Origin: Lepus europaeus
Taxonomy: Eukaryota > Chordata > Mammalia > Lagomorpha > Leporidae
NCBI RefSeq assembly: GCF_033115175.1
Contig: NC_084844.1
Location: 30,847,885-30,911,884 of the forward strand
Direction: 5' to 3'
DNA: 64,000 nt
Shown: positions 11,735 to 23,265 of the stretch, piece after piece
Layout of the letters: each line of letters begins with the position of its first letter
How positions within the stretch are numbered: the stretch's first letter is position 1
Notes under the pieces: generated by a model
Told to the model about the DNA's origin: nothing
Database searches by the model: none
Seen by the model: the letters and a program-made list of their open reading frames with translations, nothing else
Translations under genes and position numbers: made by a program

Positions 11735-12010
11735 GCATTTTAAAAATGTTATGTATTTGATAGAAAGTCCGAGAGAGCTCCCATCTCAGGATGTTTAGAG
11801 CCTCAACACCCAGGACTGGGCCGGGATCAAACTGGAAGCCAGAAATTCAGCCTGGGTCTCCTAGGTGGGTGACAGGGACTCAGCTGCTTCAGCCATCACC
11901 TCCCAGGTCTGCATTACAGGAGGCTGGAATCAGGAGCAGAGCTGGGACTCAAACCCTGACTGTCCAGTGACAGGATTTGGGTGCTCCAACTGGTGGCTTC
12001 ACAGCTCTCT
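11735..12010 (-). mobile_element. Old C-repeat SINE
   Basis: A diverged minus-strand C-repeat: TTTAAAAATGTTATGTATTTG edge, GGGTCTCCTAGGTGGGTGAC and GGGTGCTCCAACTGGTGGC. The GA tract is nearly lost, which marks an older subfamily. Confidence 0.75.
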
Positions 12011-12589
12011 AAACCTGCACTGGAAATTGGTTTTGAAGATTTATATGGTTGGCGGGAATCTTTGGAATACTCACGTTCAAAGAGCTGGTTTATAGAGATC
12101 CTGCCTAAAGGCAGGATGTATAAAAGGTACATGCAGCCTCCAAATAAATTATCTCATAGAAAACCAGTCTTCAAAAATAGGGTAGGAAGGACTTCCTTGA
12201 GAAACGGAAGGGTCCTGTGTGTTTTCAGATGCATGACATGAGAGAAAGAACTGCTAACGTCAGAAATCATCCTACATAGATTAGCCTTCTCACTAAAAAA
12301 AAAAAAAATCCTCAGGGATTACCTTTGTTAAAAATAAAGCAAAGCAAAACAAAACACCTGGTGTGGTTTTGCTTTCAAACACATCACATATTGTTTTCCA
12401 AAACCTAGAATTCATGAGAAAACAGAAGGTAAAAATTTGTAAATGTTAATTTCACCATTGGGGATAACAGTTGTTAACTTTTCAGTGAATATTATTTTAG
12501 CCCCTCTCTCTGTATTTCTCTTATTTGAGAAAAAGCATAATACAAAAGCTAAAATAATCAAAGCAATTTAAAAACCTTCACAATTTGTC

Positions 12590-12975
12590 ATGGACATCCT
12601 CCTATGCTGTTAACAATTCATCTACAAGATGATATTTAATGAGCATATTTTTCTATGATGAAGAGTTACCATAAGGTTTAGCTTACTCCCTATTTGTGGG
12701 TACTAGGCAATGTCTAATTACCTATTGCTAGAGTTGCGATTATTTATGGCAGTTCTCTTAGACAGAAACCTCTGTGAAATTCATTATTGTTTGCTAGAAG
12801 AGGAATTGCTCAGTGAAAAGCTATGCCCTCTTCTGAGCATTTGGATACAGATTCCCAAATTGCTCTCTGGAGAGGCTGTGCCAATCGACAATCCGACCAG
12901 CAGTGCCTACGAGTGTTTGCCAGTGCTGAGTATGGCTGTGCACTTAGAGAGCCTGGAAATTTGATAGGGAAAATA
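12590..12975 (-). mobile_element. Ancient L1 fragment, antisense
   Basis: GGAATTGCTCAGTGAAAAGC, ATTCCCAAATTGCTCTCTGG and GACCAGCAGTGCCTACGAGT resemble the antisense 3' portion of old mammalian L1 (L1M type). Heavily decayed. Confidence 0.6.
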
Positions 12976-13101
12976 AGGTACTTGGTGGATTCTTTCTTTC
13001 ATATTGTGTATGACGTGTCAGTCCTCATCTTTCTCTAATGCTTTCACAATCAGATCACCACCTATCTTTCCAGCCTCATCTCGTGGTGTATTCCTCTACA
13101 G

Positions 13102-13139
13102 CACACACACACGCACACACACACACATGCACACACACC
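13102..13139. repeat. CA microsatellite, interrupted
   Basis: CA dinucleotides interrupted by CG and TG. Confidence 0.9.
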
Positions 13140-14292
13140 ACTGTTGGTCAAGTGGGAAACACACAGTCCCAGGTTTTATAGTTTTTCTCCCATGCTTGCA
13201 CTTACAGTTCCCCCACTCTTGCTTCAGTCTTCCCCAGTAACTCTTAGAAGTCTATCAGTTGAGACTGATTCAAAGGCCATCCCCCTCCCTTTTATTTTGA
13301 GACCCCCTGGCAAATAGAATCTTTCCCACGTCTTCTGTACTTCCTTTATAGGAATTACCTTACCCTACCCCAGCCACAACCATAGTTAGTCACAGAATGA
13401 GAGCCGTGGCCCAGTCTTACTTCTACCTGGCACTGGAAGCAAGCTGCTTTTTCCTTGCCATGCCTGTTTCCACATCTGTAAACCGAAGAATGCCAATTCA
13501 AATTAGATTATTTTTAAGAACCATTTCACCTTTACAATACATCGTTCAATCTTTATGGGTAACTTATTCTGCAGCTAGGACAATTGTCACTAAATTTGCT
13601 GAAGACAAAGATGCCTTTGAGAATCTGATGAAAGCTTTAGTTCCTATTTTCCTCAAAAGGATTTAGAAATATGGATGTTTAATAACAATGTGGCTATCAA
13701 ACTATCACTGAAAGTCCGTTTAAGGGTCCAAGGTTAAGAATTTGACTTTTTATCTATGTGTTTGCTCATATTTGTTTCTTTCTTGAACATAATAAAAATG
13801 TTCAATAAATATTTTTTCTGTCAATCATATTGAAACAGGAAAGTGGTGAAATTTAAAAGTAATTATGTGAGTTTACCCTTGGGGCTTAAGGATAAGCTTC
13901 ATGACTTTCAGATCACCTTTGGCATTAAATTTCCACTCATGTCGATGCATTAAAAAGGCAAATTGAGAGGCTGTTAAAATGTGTTTGAAATAGGCAATGA
14001 CCTCTAGTCTTTGGGGCACCATTAAACTGCAAGGATTTTGGTGTATCTGACCTAGCAGTGTGTGGTTTAGATGTTCCGAGTGAGTTATTGCAAATTGGTA
14101 AGCAGTTTCAATGTTATTCCCTCAATGCAAGGACATAGATTATTAAGAGATTAACTTATGACATGGGAATAGATTAGGAGAGGATAAACCAGGCAGTTTT
14201 TGGATGTCTGCATTATTAGCAAATATATGAAGATTCTATAAATGAAGAACAGTGTTTACAGAAGCCTGACTTAAAAATATATTCCTGTTGGC
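13140..14292. other. Single-copy AT-rich DNA, possible conserved non-coding element
   Basis: Free of recognisable repeats from about 13820 to 14285, with many short AT-rich homeodomain-like words (TAATTATG, GCATTAAA). It may be a distal enhancer, but conservation cannot be judged here. Confidence 0.3.
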
Positions 14293-14308
14293 AGCTCTCA
14301 AGGTCTTT

Positions 14309-14622
14309 TTTTCAAAGATTTATTTACTTTATTTGAAAGGCAGAATTTTAGAGAGAGAGAGAATCTTTCATCTGCTGATTCACTCCCCAAATGTCTGTGC
14401 AGCCAGGGCTGGGCCAGGCTGAAGCCAGGAACCAGGACCTTTATCTGGATCTCCCACAAGGGTGCAGGGGCCCAGGGACTTGGGCCGTCTCTTGCTGCTT
14501 TCCCAGGTGCATTAGCAGGGATCTGGATTGGAAGTAGAGCAGCTGGGACTTGAACTGGCACCCATATGGGAAGCTGTCGTGGCAGATGGCGATTTAACCC
14601 GTTAGGCTACAATGCTGGTCCT
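14309..14622 (-). mobile_element. C-repeat SINE (CSINE)
   Basis: C-repeat in minus orientation with the perfect 16-bp duplication AGCTCTCAAGGTCTTT at 14293-14308 and 14623-14638. Confidence 0.95.
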
Positions 14623-15164
14623 AGCTCTCAAGGTCTTTATCTGACTATCTCACAAAGGGAAACATGTCTGTAAAGGTCATTAATCCACAGGATGATTGTT
14701 TTTGAGACTAGGTGTGGAGAGGTGGGGTATGCCTGCTCTCTGAGCATTCACATTTGGATATGTTCTTGTTTTCCGATTGTGTGGTTACGCTTTTGTTTCT
14801 CCTTCCTACTTCACACTGCAGAGAAATTGGTGTCGTACTACTCAGTTTGGGAGTATAATTCCTGTATTTTAAATTTTCATTTTTTTCCTCTCGTTCAAAC
14901 CAGTTGTTTGGTGCAAGTCAGTAGTAAAACTAAGAGTAGTGACTTGAGCATTTGTTTAGACCTTCTGTTACTACTGACCCGTATCACTCCTCCATCCAAG
15001 TGCACAAACAGGCCTACAGGCACAATGCACAGTGACATGAGCTTAATTAATATTGCTTCTGATGATAATGAGAACAGAAATTCAAGATGAACATTTAGAA
15101 AACTTCCTGGAAAGGAGGCACCCCAGTGTGATGCTCTAAGAAGCGCGGTTTTTATGCATAACAT

Positions 15165-15590
15165 GGGTTCCAGATCACTCACTAAATATGTGACTGTAAG
15201 CAGGTCAGATTTTTTAGTGTTATGGAAGTTTTTTTTTTTTCTTTAAGATTTATTTATTTACTTTTATGTGTTTGAAAGAGAGGATGAGAGCGCACACACG
15301 AGAGAGAGTGGTCACAGCTCGGCCAGTTGGAAGCCAGGAGCCAGAACTTGTTCTCGATTTCCCATGTGGGTAGCAAGGACGTGAGTACTTGAGTCATCAC
15401 TTGCTGCTTCCCAGGGAGGAGGCTAGAGAAGAAGAGGAAGCAGAATTGTATGCCAGGTGCTCCTGCATGGGATGCACCTGCTTACCTTGCTGCACCACAG
15501 TGACCACCATTGTAGGTCATTTAACCTCTCTAAACTCATTTTTCCATCAGTGAAAGGAATACACAATGCTATCAATATAGTAAATCTAAA
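15165..15590 (+). mobile_element. MIR remnant split by an old C-repeat
   Basis: CTAAATATGTGACTGTAAGC at the left, and GGTCATTTAACCTCTCTAAA with TTTTTCCATCAGTGAAAGG at the right, are consecutive MIR segments separated by the SINE at 15228-15509. Confidence 0.6.
15228..15509 (-). mobile_element. Old C-repeat SINE inserted in MIR
   Basis: A poly(T) edge, CTTTAAGATTTATTTATTTA, GAAGCCAGGAGCCAGAAC and a head ending GCACCACAGTGACC. Shortened and diverged. Confidence 0.8.
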
Positions 15591-16979
15591 ACTGAAGGTT
15601 TAAGTACTTGACACAATAAAAATACACACACCTAGAAACACATACACACGTGTGAAGATACCTAAAGAAAACTGGAAATCAAAGATAAGTTTATTTTTGT
15701 AAAAGCAATTTTGAAACCCGTGCCTATGAAGATCTCAAAAAAGTCCATAAAAATATATATTATACAGAGCCTCTGTATGGATTGCAGAATTGTTTTATAC
15801 CCAAATAAACCCGTCCTTGAACTCTGTTTTTCCATGACTGTCCTGAAGCCCCCTTGTATGTCTTCTGATAATGCTGACGTAGCGACTGATGAGTGGGAAG
15901 CTGAGTCATACTATTGATTATATTCAATTCTAAGTGATCTCACCAGCTTGTCATCACTGGTCACCTGGTTTGAATCATCTCCTCAGAGCAGATGTCAAAC
16001 CCAATTTTATGCAGCTCAGCCCTAGATTTCTTTTGTTCATATTTACCATTCTGAAAAAAAAAAATGCAGAACCTAGTGGTATATGCCTGGTATGTGTGGT
16101 ATGTATGAGTCTTTGTGAATCTGAATGTTAAAGAGACAAAAATCTGGCCTAAGTGTCCCTACCCAAGAGAAACTATTCCCGAGTCTCATGGTGAGGTTAG
16201 GTCCTCCTATTGTAATCCTCATATCAATCAGTTCTTTCCTGGTTTAGATATATTCCAATCATATTTGGATAGGTAACTATACAATTGTTTGTGTACTATA
16301 TTCCTCCTTAAGAAACTGTGTCTGCTTAAATAATTCTTCATATCCAGAGTTTAGCAAAGTGATTAGACTATAGCTGATAGTCAAAGAGAATTCTTGAATA
16401 AATTACGATTTCTAGAAGTAGTAGCAAACATTTGTGGAGATGTTTACAGTTTTCATAGCCCTGTATATTAATTTTTCATGGTAGAGATTAAAAACTTGGT
16501 GCTAAGTATAAAAGATACAGCAAGTTCTACACCATGATATTATTTAAGTAAATTAAAAATACATAAATATACAAATCAAAACAATATAGTTTTTAAGGAT
16601 ATCTATACATATACAATGAACACTCAAGATAGAGAGAGCCTGGGAGGAAGAGGTTGGCAGTGGTACACAGAGGAACATAATCAAATTAGTCAGGAGTGAG
16701 GCCTCACACAGACTGGGTGATAGGATATTGGGAATGGAAAAATATGATTATCTCAACTCTGACCAAAGATCATGGAGAGACAGAAGAGAGAGAAGAGATA
16801 TCAGCTTTTGGGGGGAAAATCTAAACAATTATTTGTACCATATTTAAATTTAATTTCCAAAATAACTAACTCTTGATTCAATATCACCTAACTTCAAAAA
16901 ATCATTGTCCTATTCTTATTTCTCTCTTATCTCTTACTCCTGCTTATATACTGTCGAAACATCTTCAGCAAAAAGAAGG
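15591..16979. other. Single-copy AT-rich DNA
   Basis: There is no gene and no clear repeat, only a short ACACAC tract near 15620-15650. Confidence 0.5.
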
Positions 16980-17424
16980 GATTATTCATGCAGGGACATG
17001 GATAAATCTGAAGTGAGAAACATCAGACTAGAAAGGTGGTATATTACTTTGCGATTCCGTTTACATGGCATTTTGGAAGAAGTAAAACTATAGCAACAGA
17101 AATAAATTTGTCCGGTGCAGCGGCTCAATAGGCTAATCTTCCGCCTGCGGCGCCGGCACCCCAGGTTCTAGTCCCGGTCAGGGCACCAGATTCTGTTCAG
17201 GTTGCTCCTCTTCCAGTCCAGCTCTCTGCTGTGGTCCGGGAGTGCAGTGGAGGATGGCCCAAGTGCTTGGGCCCTGCACCCCATGGGAGACCAGGAGGAA
17301 GCACCTGGCTCCTGGCTTTGGATGGGCGCAGCGCGCCAGCTGTAGCAGCTACTTGGGGGGGTGAACCAACGGCAAAAGGAAGACCTTTCTCTCTGTCTCT
17401 CTCTCTCTCACTCTCTAACCCTGC

Positions 17425-17464
<40 letters not shown>

Positions 17465-17535
17465 CAGTGTTGCCAGGGGCTGGTGGCTCAGGAAGAGATT
17501 GCTGGTTCGTGCCTCAGGTGGTGTTCAGGTAACGG
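16980..17535 (+). mobile_element. Ancient L1 fragment interrupted by a young SINE
   Basis: ACATGGATAAATCTGAAGTG, CGATTCCGTTTACATGGCAT and AAGTAAAACTATAGCAACAG precede the SINE; GTTGCCAGGGGCTGGTGGCT follows it. These are consecutive parts of the ORF2/3' end region of old L1. Confidence 0.65.
17110..17462 (+). mobile_element. Young CSINE2-type C-repeat with a 37-nt pure poly(A)
   Basis: Head TCCGGTGCAGCGGCTCAATA, body GCAGTGGAGGATGGCCC and the tail CTAACCCTGCC followed by 37 uninterrupted A (17426-17462). A clean target-site duplication is not evident; only AAATT is shared. A pure long tail is the mark of a recent insertion. Confidence 0.95.
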
Positions 17536-17920
17536 CATTTGTCTGTTGAAGCTGCCATAGCAAACTTTTGTAGACTGGGTGGCTGAAACAACGGAAACCA
17601 ATTTTCTTACAATTCCAGAGGGGCAAAGCCCAAGATCAAGGTGGCGCCAGGGTTGCTTTTCCCAAGACCTCTCTTCCTGGCTCGCAGAGGCCCACCTTCG
17701 CCCTGTGAACTCGCACAGCCTTTTCTCTGAGCATGGCGCCCCTGCTGTTTTTCTCTCTTTATAACAGTACCAGTCCCACTGGATTAGGGATGTATGCTGC
17801 TAACCTCACTTCACCTGAGTTACCTTCCTCAGGGCCTGTCTCCAAATACAAGCAAATTGGGAGTTAGGGCTTCAACAGAGGAATATGAAGATGTCATTCA
17901 ACCTATAGCAACTACTGTGT
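17536..17920 (-). mobile_element. MLT1-type MaLR LTR remnant, antisense
   Basis: GCTGCCATAGCAAACTTTTG, GACTGGGTGGCTGAAACAAC, AGCCCAAGATCAAGGTGGCG and GGGAGTTAGGGCTTCAACAG are the inverted order of an MLT1 LTR. Confidence 0.8.
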
Positions 17921-18399
17921 AATCAAAATTCATAAATTTATGTACCTTAAAAGGATATCTTACTCCATGTAATCTGTAGCTCAAGAAGCAAAACCAAATA
18001 AGCAATTTATTTACCTAAAGTTTGTCTTATTTACTTAAAAACAAAACACACATTTCTATGAATATCCAGAAAATATTTCTTCTTTTCTTATGATATTAAT
18101 TTCTTTAATGAGACAAAAACCTGCCCTTTATAGTCATGTTGAATGAGTTAAATTCTCCTCAAAGTCACATCATTTTTGATTCTCTAATGTGGTTAGTGAA
18201 TAATTCAGGACAAAGAGTTTCTCTGAAAGGAAGCTGCAGATGTAGATCACACTGGGAGTCCACTGGATTGACTGCTCTGGAGTGGCAGAGGAGAAGGGTT
18301 GTAGATACGCGTGAAAGTCAAGTTCATATTGTCCTGGGTAATTTGTTAGGGAGATAGTTGAGATCAAATAATAATTTTAGGAAAAGCAGTCTGAAGTGG

Positions 18400-18990
18400 G
18401 AAGTGTGTGGCCTAAGATTAAGTCCTGGATTTAGGTGGATAGACTTGGGTTTGAATATTGACTTCTTCTCTTAATATCTTGAGAAAGTTATTTAGCCTTT
18501 TTAGAGCTTCATTCTCTCATTTGGAAAATGAGTTAAAAATAAAAAAGCTGGTTTGCAGAGTTGTTATAAGTATTTGAAATAATGAACATAAACCCACAGT
18601 TTGGGGGTGACTGGTGTTTTTTTTTTTAAAGATTTGTTTTTATTTATCTGAAGAGCAGAGTTACAGAGAGGAAGAGTCAGAGAGAGAGAGAGGTCTTCCA
18701 TCCGCTGGTTCACTCCCTAAATAGCCACAATGGCTGGAGCTGTGCTGATCTGAAGCCAGGAGCCAGGAACTTCACCCAGGTTTTCCCATATGGGTGCAGG
18801 GACCCATAGAGTTGAGCCATCTTCCACTGCTCTCCCAGGCCATTGCAGAGAGCTGGATTGGAAGTGGAGCAGCCAGGACTTGAACCAGTGCATACATGGG
18901 ATGCCGGCACTGCAGGTGGCAGCTTTACCCACTACGCCACAGTGCCAGCCCCAAGGGGACTGGCATTTAGTATGTGTTCAATAATCCACA
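18400..18990 (+). mobile_element. MIR remnant split by a C-repeat
   Basis: TTGGGTTTGAATATTGACTT, GAGAAAGTTATTTAGCC and GCAGAGTTGTTATAAGTATT precede the SINE, and CTGGCATTTAGTATGTGTTC follows it. Together these make a nearly complete MIR. Confidence 0.7.
18619..18952 (-). mobile_element. C-repeat SINE inserted in MIR
   Basis: A poly(T)-AAAGATTTG edge and a head ending CGCCACAGTGCCAGCCCCA. The flanks share an ACTGGYRTTT word as a decayed duplication. Confidence 0.93.
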
Positions 18991-19901
18991 GCATGTCATA
19001 TCTGTTATGGTTCAGATAGCAGAATTCGTAATTGGTCAGTCTCAGAGATAGATAACCTAGGCCTCTGAGGTCACAGGTATCGGATGTGTTCTAGTACCCT
19101 GGAGAGCTCCATTGAAGGCCAATAGCTATGTCTAAGGAATGATGGAAGCCTTCTTTTCCCCACTTAGATGCCAGAGCTTCGGAGCCCTCTGTTAAAGAAG
19201 TCCTTTTCCCCTATTATGATAAATATATTACCCAAGGTGCTGGGGTTTACCTTTATTCACTCCTAAGCGTTTGGCCTGAGTCAGAAGAAAAAGGTATTTC
19301 TTCTGTGCTAATTGGAGTTTACATGGGATTCTTTAGGCTAGATTATAGCTGTGCAGTAACAGGGTTGACAAACAAAACAGGAGAGTGCTTGCTGTGGTGG
19401 AAGCTGCTCTGCATTAGAAAATTGGGAGCCTGGTCCACTCGTCTATTTTCTTTCCTAAACACATAACTTGAGGTAAATAGTTGTTCTTTGGATTTCATTT
19501 TCTGATTATATGAAAGGAACACATCAAATAAAATAACTTTTAAGGTCCTCTTCAGCTGAGATATTCTACTCTTCTATGGGTTGAGAGATGAGAAGTACCT
19601 TAATTAGCCAATTGACTTATACGAGGATTAACATAGTATTATTACTCTCCATTGAGTTCTGTGCCTTATGCTGATGAGTTAATGGGTAAACTAGACACAG
19701 ACCTTTCTTGGCTTGAGTTCATACCTCTATCAAAGTGCTGACTGTCCCGGGTCAATGCTTATTCAATGTTTTTATCTGTAGCATACTTGTAGAAGTCATG
19801 CTGATTCCATTTGTGGGGAGTTCAGAGCTTAGCAGGTTGACAGGATCAGGTTAAACAAAACAAAACAACACTTCTTCTAAAGTTTGGAAAGATGAACCAA
19901 A

Positions 19902-19986
19902 ACTCACAAGATAAATATATAAAATGCCAAGACTCACAAGATAAATATATAAAACGCTAAGACTCACAAGAGAAATATATAAAATG
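19902..19986. repeat. Short tandem repeat, 30-bp unit, about 2.8 copies
   Basis: The unit begins ACTCACAAGATAAATATATA and repeats at 19902, 19932 and 19962 with one or two changes per copy. A C-repeat SINE is inserted directly at its right edge. Confidence 0.85.
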
Positions 19987-20313
19987 TGGGGCCGGCGCTG
20001 TGGCGCAGCGGGTTAAAGCCCTGGCCTGAAGTGCCAGCATCCATGTGGGCACCGGTTCTAATCCTGGCTGCTTTTCTTCAGATCCAGCTCTCTGCTATGG
20101 CTTGGGATAGTGGTGAAGGATGGCCCAAGTCCTTGGGCCCTCGTACTTGCATGGGAGACCCGGAGGAGGCTCCTGGCTCCTGGCTTCGGATTGGTGCACC
20201 TCTGGCCATTGCGGCCATCTGGGGAGTGAACCAGTGGATGGAAGACCTCTCTCTCTGTCTCGTCCTCTCACTGTAACTCTTTCAAATAAATAATAAAATA
20301 TATATTTATATAT
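19987..20313 (+). mobile_element. C-repeat SINE next to the 30-bp tandem repeat
   Basis: The head GGGCCGGCGCTGTGGCGCAG is close to the tRNA-like consensus and keeps a GGCACCGGTTCTAATCC B-box-like word. The tail merges into AT-rich DNA that repeats the tandem-unit end. Confidence 0.93.
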
Positions 20314-20339
20314 CTAAAATGCAGTCAAGTACTAGTAAG

Positions 20340-20907
20340 ATAAGAAATGGAGTAGTTACAAGCTTCTTCCCTGCTTTGTTTCAGCCTTTCGTTTAGGTAC
20401 CAAAAGTCACAAATTTGGAAAAGGATTGAGCCTCCCAAAGATCACTTCATCGGCCGGTTTTTTAATGTCAATGATATGGGCAGGAACTAGTTATGTGGTC
20501 TCTGTTAGTAACTTCCCTTCACTTTTCTTTCATTTTCTCGTTTGAGAGCAGGATATGACTTATGTAATCCTATTTTCATTTGTTATTCTTAGTCCATAGT
20601 TCTTTAAATTGCACATAATAGGCAATTAATTAAATAGAAATAACATGTGAGTCTTACAGTAATTCATTTGAAAATAAATCAAGGATTTTTCACTGCCATC
20701 AGTTAACTGTGTGATGGAGCTTCCAGAAAATTCTAAGATCATCTTGGGCTACATTTACAGAAGTGTACAGTGGGCACTAAGGGAATTCTGTATTCTCTGC
20801 TGGCCAGATATATTCATAATTTGTTCCATTCTTGATCTCACACTTAATGAGATATATTAAAATGGAGACTGTCCAAGAAATGAACAAACCGGTAGCAGTA
20901 TAACTAG
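20340..20907. other. Single-copy AT-rich DNA
   Basis: There is no gene. The segment near 20600-20720 is rich in TAAT words such as GGCAATTAATTAAATAG; otherwise nothing recognised. Confidence 0.45.
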
Positions 20908-21080
20908 GTGAGTGGTTAACAGCATCCACTTTGGGGCCAGATATACTTGTTCAAGACCCTTATTATATTACCTTGGGGAAATTATATAACCTCTCACTTC
21001 ACTCATTTGTACAATGGAAATAGTAACAGTGCCTATTTCATGGAGTTGCAGCAAGGATTAGGATGATAATGATGATAAAT
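20908..21080 (+). mobile_element. MIR SINE remnant
   Basis: GAGTGGTTAACAGCATCCAC, CCTTGGGGAAATTATATAAC and CATTTGTACAATGGAAATAG follow the MIR order. Confidence 0.75.
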
Positions 21081-21436
21081 TATGATTTATATTTGAAGAA
21101 ATGAGAGTTGGTTATCCAGAAAAGTTGAAGACTTACAAGTTGGGAGATGATATCAATCTTTAGATATTTGAGAAACTGATGTTGGAAAGAGCTATGGGTC
21201 TTATTTTGAGAGGACTCACGTTGACACAATTAAGTCAAATAGTTGGATTTTAGAGGAGATTTACTGCTTCAGTATATGGCAGACATCTTTGACAGTCAGT
21301 CTTGTATAAAAGCGGAATTCAGTGCTTTAAATAGGTGGTGATTTCCAGACCACAGTGACTGTCAAATAGAGGCTGCCTCACACGTCTTGTTGATCTACAG
21401 AAGGAAGGCCTGCACTGGGCGAGTCAGTTTGTGCTA

Positions 21437-21570
21437 TGAGTGGTTCCCAAACTTGGCTTTGCATAATAACCATCTGGAAATAGAGCTCAGGAAACGCTAA
21501 AAAGCAAACCTCTCAGTTAGGTCTGATAAAACCAATTCCTGGACTGGCAGTTTAGACCCATCAGACGAAA
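21437..21570 (+). mobile_element. MER5A-like hAT DNA transposon remnant
   Basis: AGTGGTTCCCAAACTTGGCT followed by ATAACCATCTGGAAATAG is the 5' end of MER5A-type elements. Confidence 0.7.
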
Positions 21571-22764
21571 AGATGGGCACCCTTTCGCCTGTGTCAAACT
21601 ATGATGGGATTCCAGAGGCAAAGTACTTTAAGCCAGGAGGCAGAAAGAAAGCGCCAAACATATTTTGGAGTCATTTGGGTAAAATGGAAGTTTCACGTTA
21701 AGGAGGTACTAGGGAGTCTACTTTCAATGAGAAGTTTGGGCCGGTGTTTGGAGAGTTTTAGTTGCTAGGTATCCCAGTTTACAGGTTGCTGAGCAAGTTT
21801 CTATGGTGAACAAAATGATTGTAAATAATTTAATTGGGAAGGGTTAGATAAATAATGAATAAAGGCAATTCTGGACACAATAGTCCTTCCCTCTCAGAGT
21901 TTGCAAGCTTGGAAGCTACAGCTTGTATTATCATTCATTTCTGAGCTACTCTTAATTACAGAACATGTAGTGATTGATTTACAGCCTGAATGTCCTTTCC
22001 ACCCCCGATGTGAGAAAAGAAGAGGGGCTTTCAGTTAGGTAACTCTCTTGGTTGTTAGAGGAAGCACCCATGGGTTGGCACAACAGCAAAACAGCAGATC
22101 CCAGTCTTGGTGAGATCAGAGATGCCAAGGACTGGATGCTAAAGTTCAGAATTTCCTCTTAAGGAACAAATTCTTCTGCATATGTCCAACCCACTGCCTT
22201 CCTTCATGTAAGCACTTTTGTTCTTATCTCTAGGCAATTCTTAAGTTAATTAGCTGCGATTATTAGCTCTATTGCAGTGGAATGCACAATACAGAAGCCA
22301 GAAATGGAGCCTTCAGGGAGAGGAGGCATGGGTATTTTGCAACAACACCCAGAGGAACAACAACTGGTCACATTGACCAATTAAGCCTAAAACCCAAACC
22401 TGCTCCCAATCCCTCAGGGAGCCAATGACAAGCAAGTGTAAAATACGAGGCAAATATTGTACTTACACAGTGTTGCTTCTAATATCTGCCCACATCCTAA
22501 GGCAATGAAATGTCCCTGAAGATGGTTTCCTGTGGGAATAAATCACAGCAGGCAGAGAAGAACAATGGAGCTTGTTAGGAGCTGTGGATTCACTGCAGCT
22601 TGATCCTCTTGCTTGGTCAGTGCATGATTTACTTGGTGTCTTCATGAAGACACCACTATTTGCTAGGATAATTTCTGCTTCTCCAGCACCACCCCAGCCA
22701 AACATACCTAAATTTGTGCATTGTCAGGAAGGCAATATAATAGGAATGTGTTTAAAGGTTTGGG
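21571..22764. other. Single-copy DNA with an enhancer-like core
   Basis: No gene. Around 22230-22300 homeodomain-like words (TTAAGTTAATTAGC, GATTATTAGC) stand beside CAGTGGAATGC, which contains a TEAD-like GGAATG. Regulatory role is only inferred. Confidence 0.3.
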
Positions 22765-23080
22765 AAATTTCTGGAGTGGCCATAACAAAGTATCACAAAC
22801 TGGTTGGCTTACATTACCAGAAATGTATTGTCTCATGGTTCTGGAGCTAAGAAGTCTGAAACAAAGGTGTTGGCAGAGTTCTCTCTGATGGCCCTCGGGG
22901 AGAATCTTTCCTTTCTTCTTCTAACTTCCAGTGTCTGTGTTTGATCCTTGGCATTTTTTTGGTTTGTAAATGCATCACTTCAGTTGCATGGCTGCCTTGA
23001 TCATTTCTGCAGAGGCCCTATGCAACAAGGTCCTATCCCGTGGCACTGGGGATTAGGAGTTCTGTGTATCTTACTGATAG
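22765..23080 (-). mobile_element. MLT1-type MaLR LTR remnant, antisense, internally deleted
   Basis: GGCCATAACAAAGTATCACA, AAACTGGTTGGCTTACATTA and GGGGATTAGGAGTTCTGTGT match inverted MLT1. The middle part is shorter than in the 17.5-kb copy. Confidence 0.75.
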
Positions 23081-23089
23081 GGCAAAGCG

Positions 23090-23265
23090 TAACACTGGTA
23101 ACACAGATCCGACTTCAGATCTCAGCCCTGCTATTGATCAGACATGGTCTTGGTGAAGATATTCACCTCTCTAAACCTCAGTTTCCACATTTCTAAACTT
23201 GGACTATAGTACTGACTATCTCATAGGGTTGTTACGAGGGTGAAAGGGGATAATGTTTTCCAACT
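23090..23265 (+). mobile_element. MIR SINE remnant
   Basis: ACCTCTCTAAACCTCAGTTT, CACATTTCTAAACTTGG and CTCATAGGGTTGTTACGAGG match the MIR core and 3' half. Confidence 0.75.

Noticed and set aside
19987-20060. tRNA gene at a well-preserved C-repeat head
   Set aside because: It is the tRNA-derived promoter region of the SINE; no acceptor stem or cloverleaf closes.
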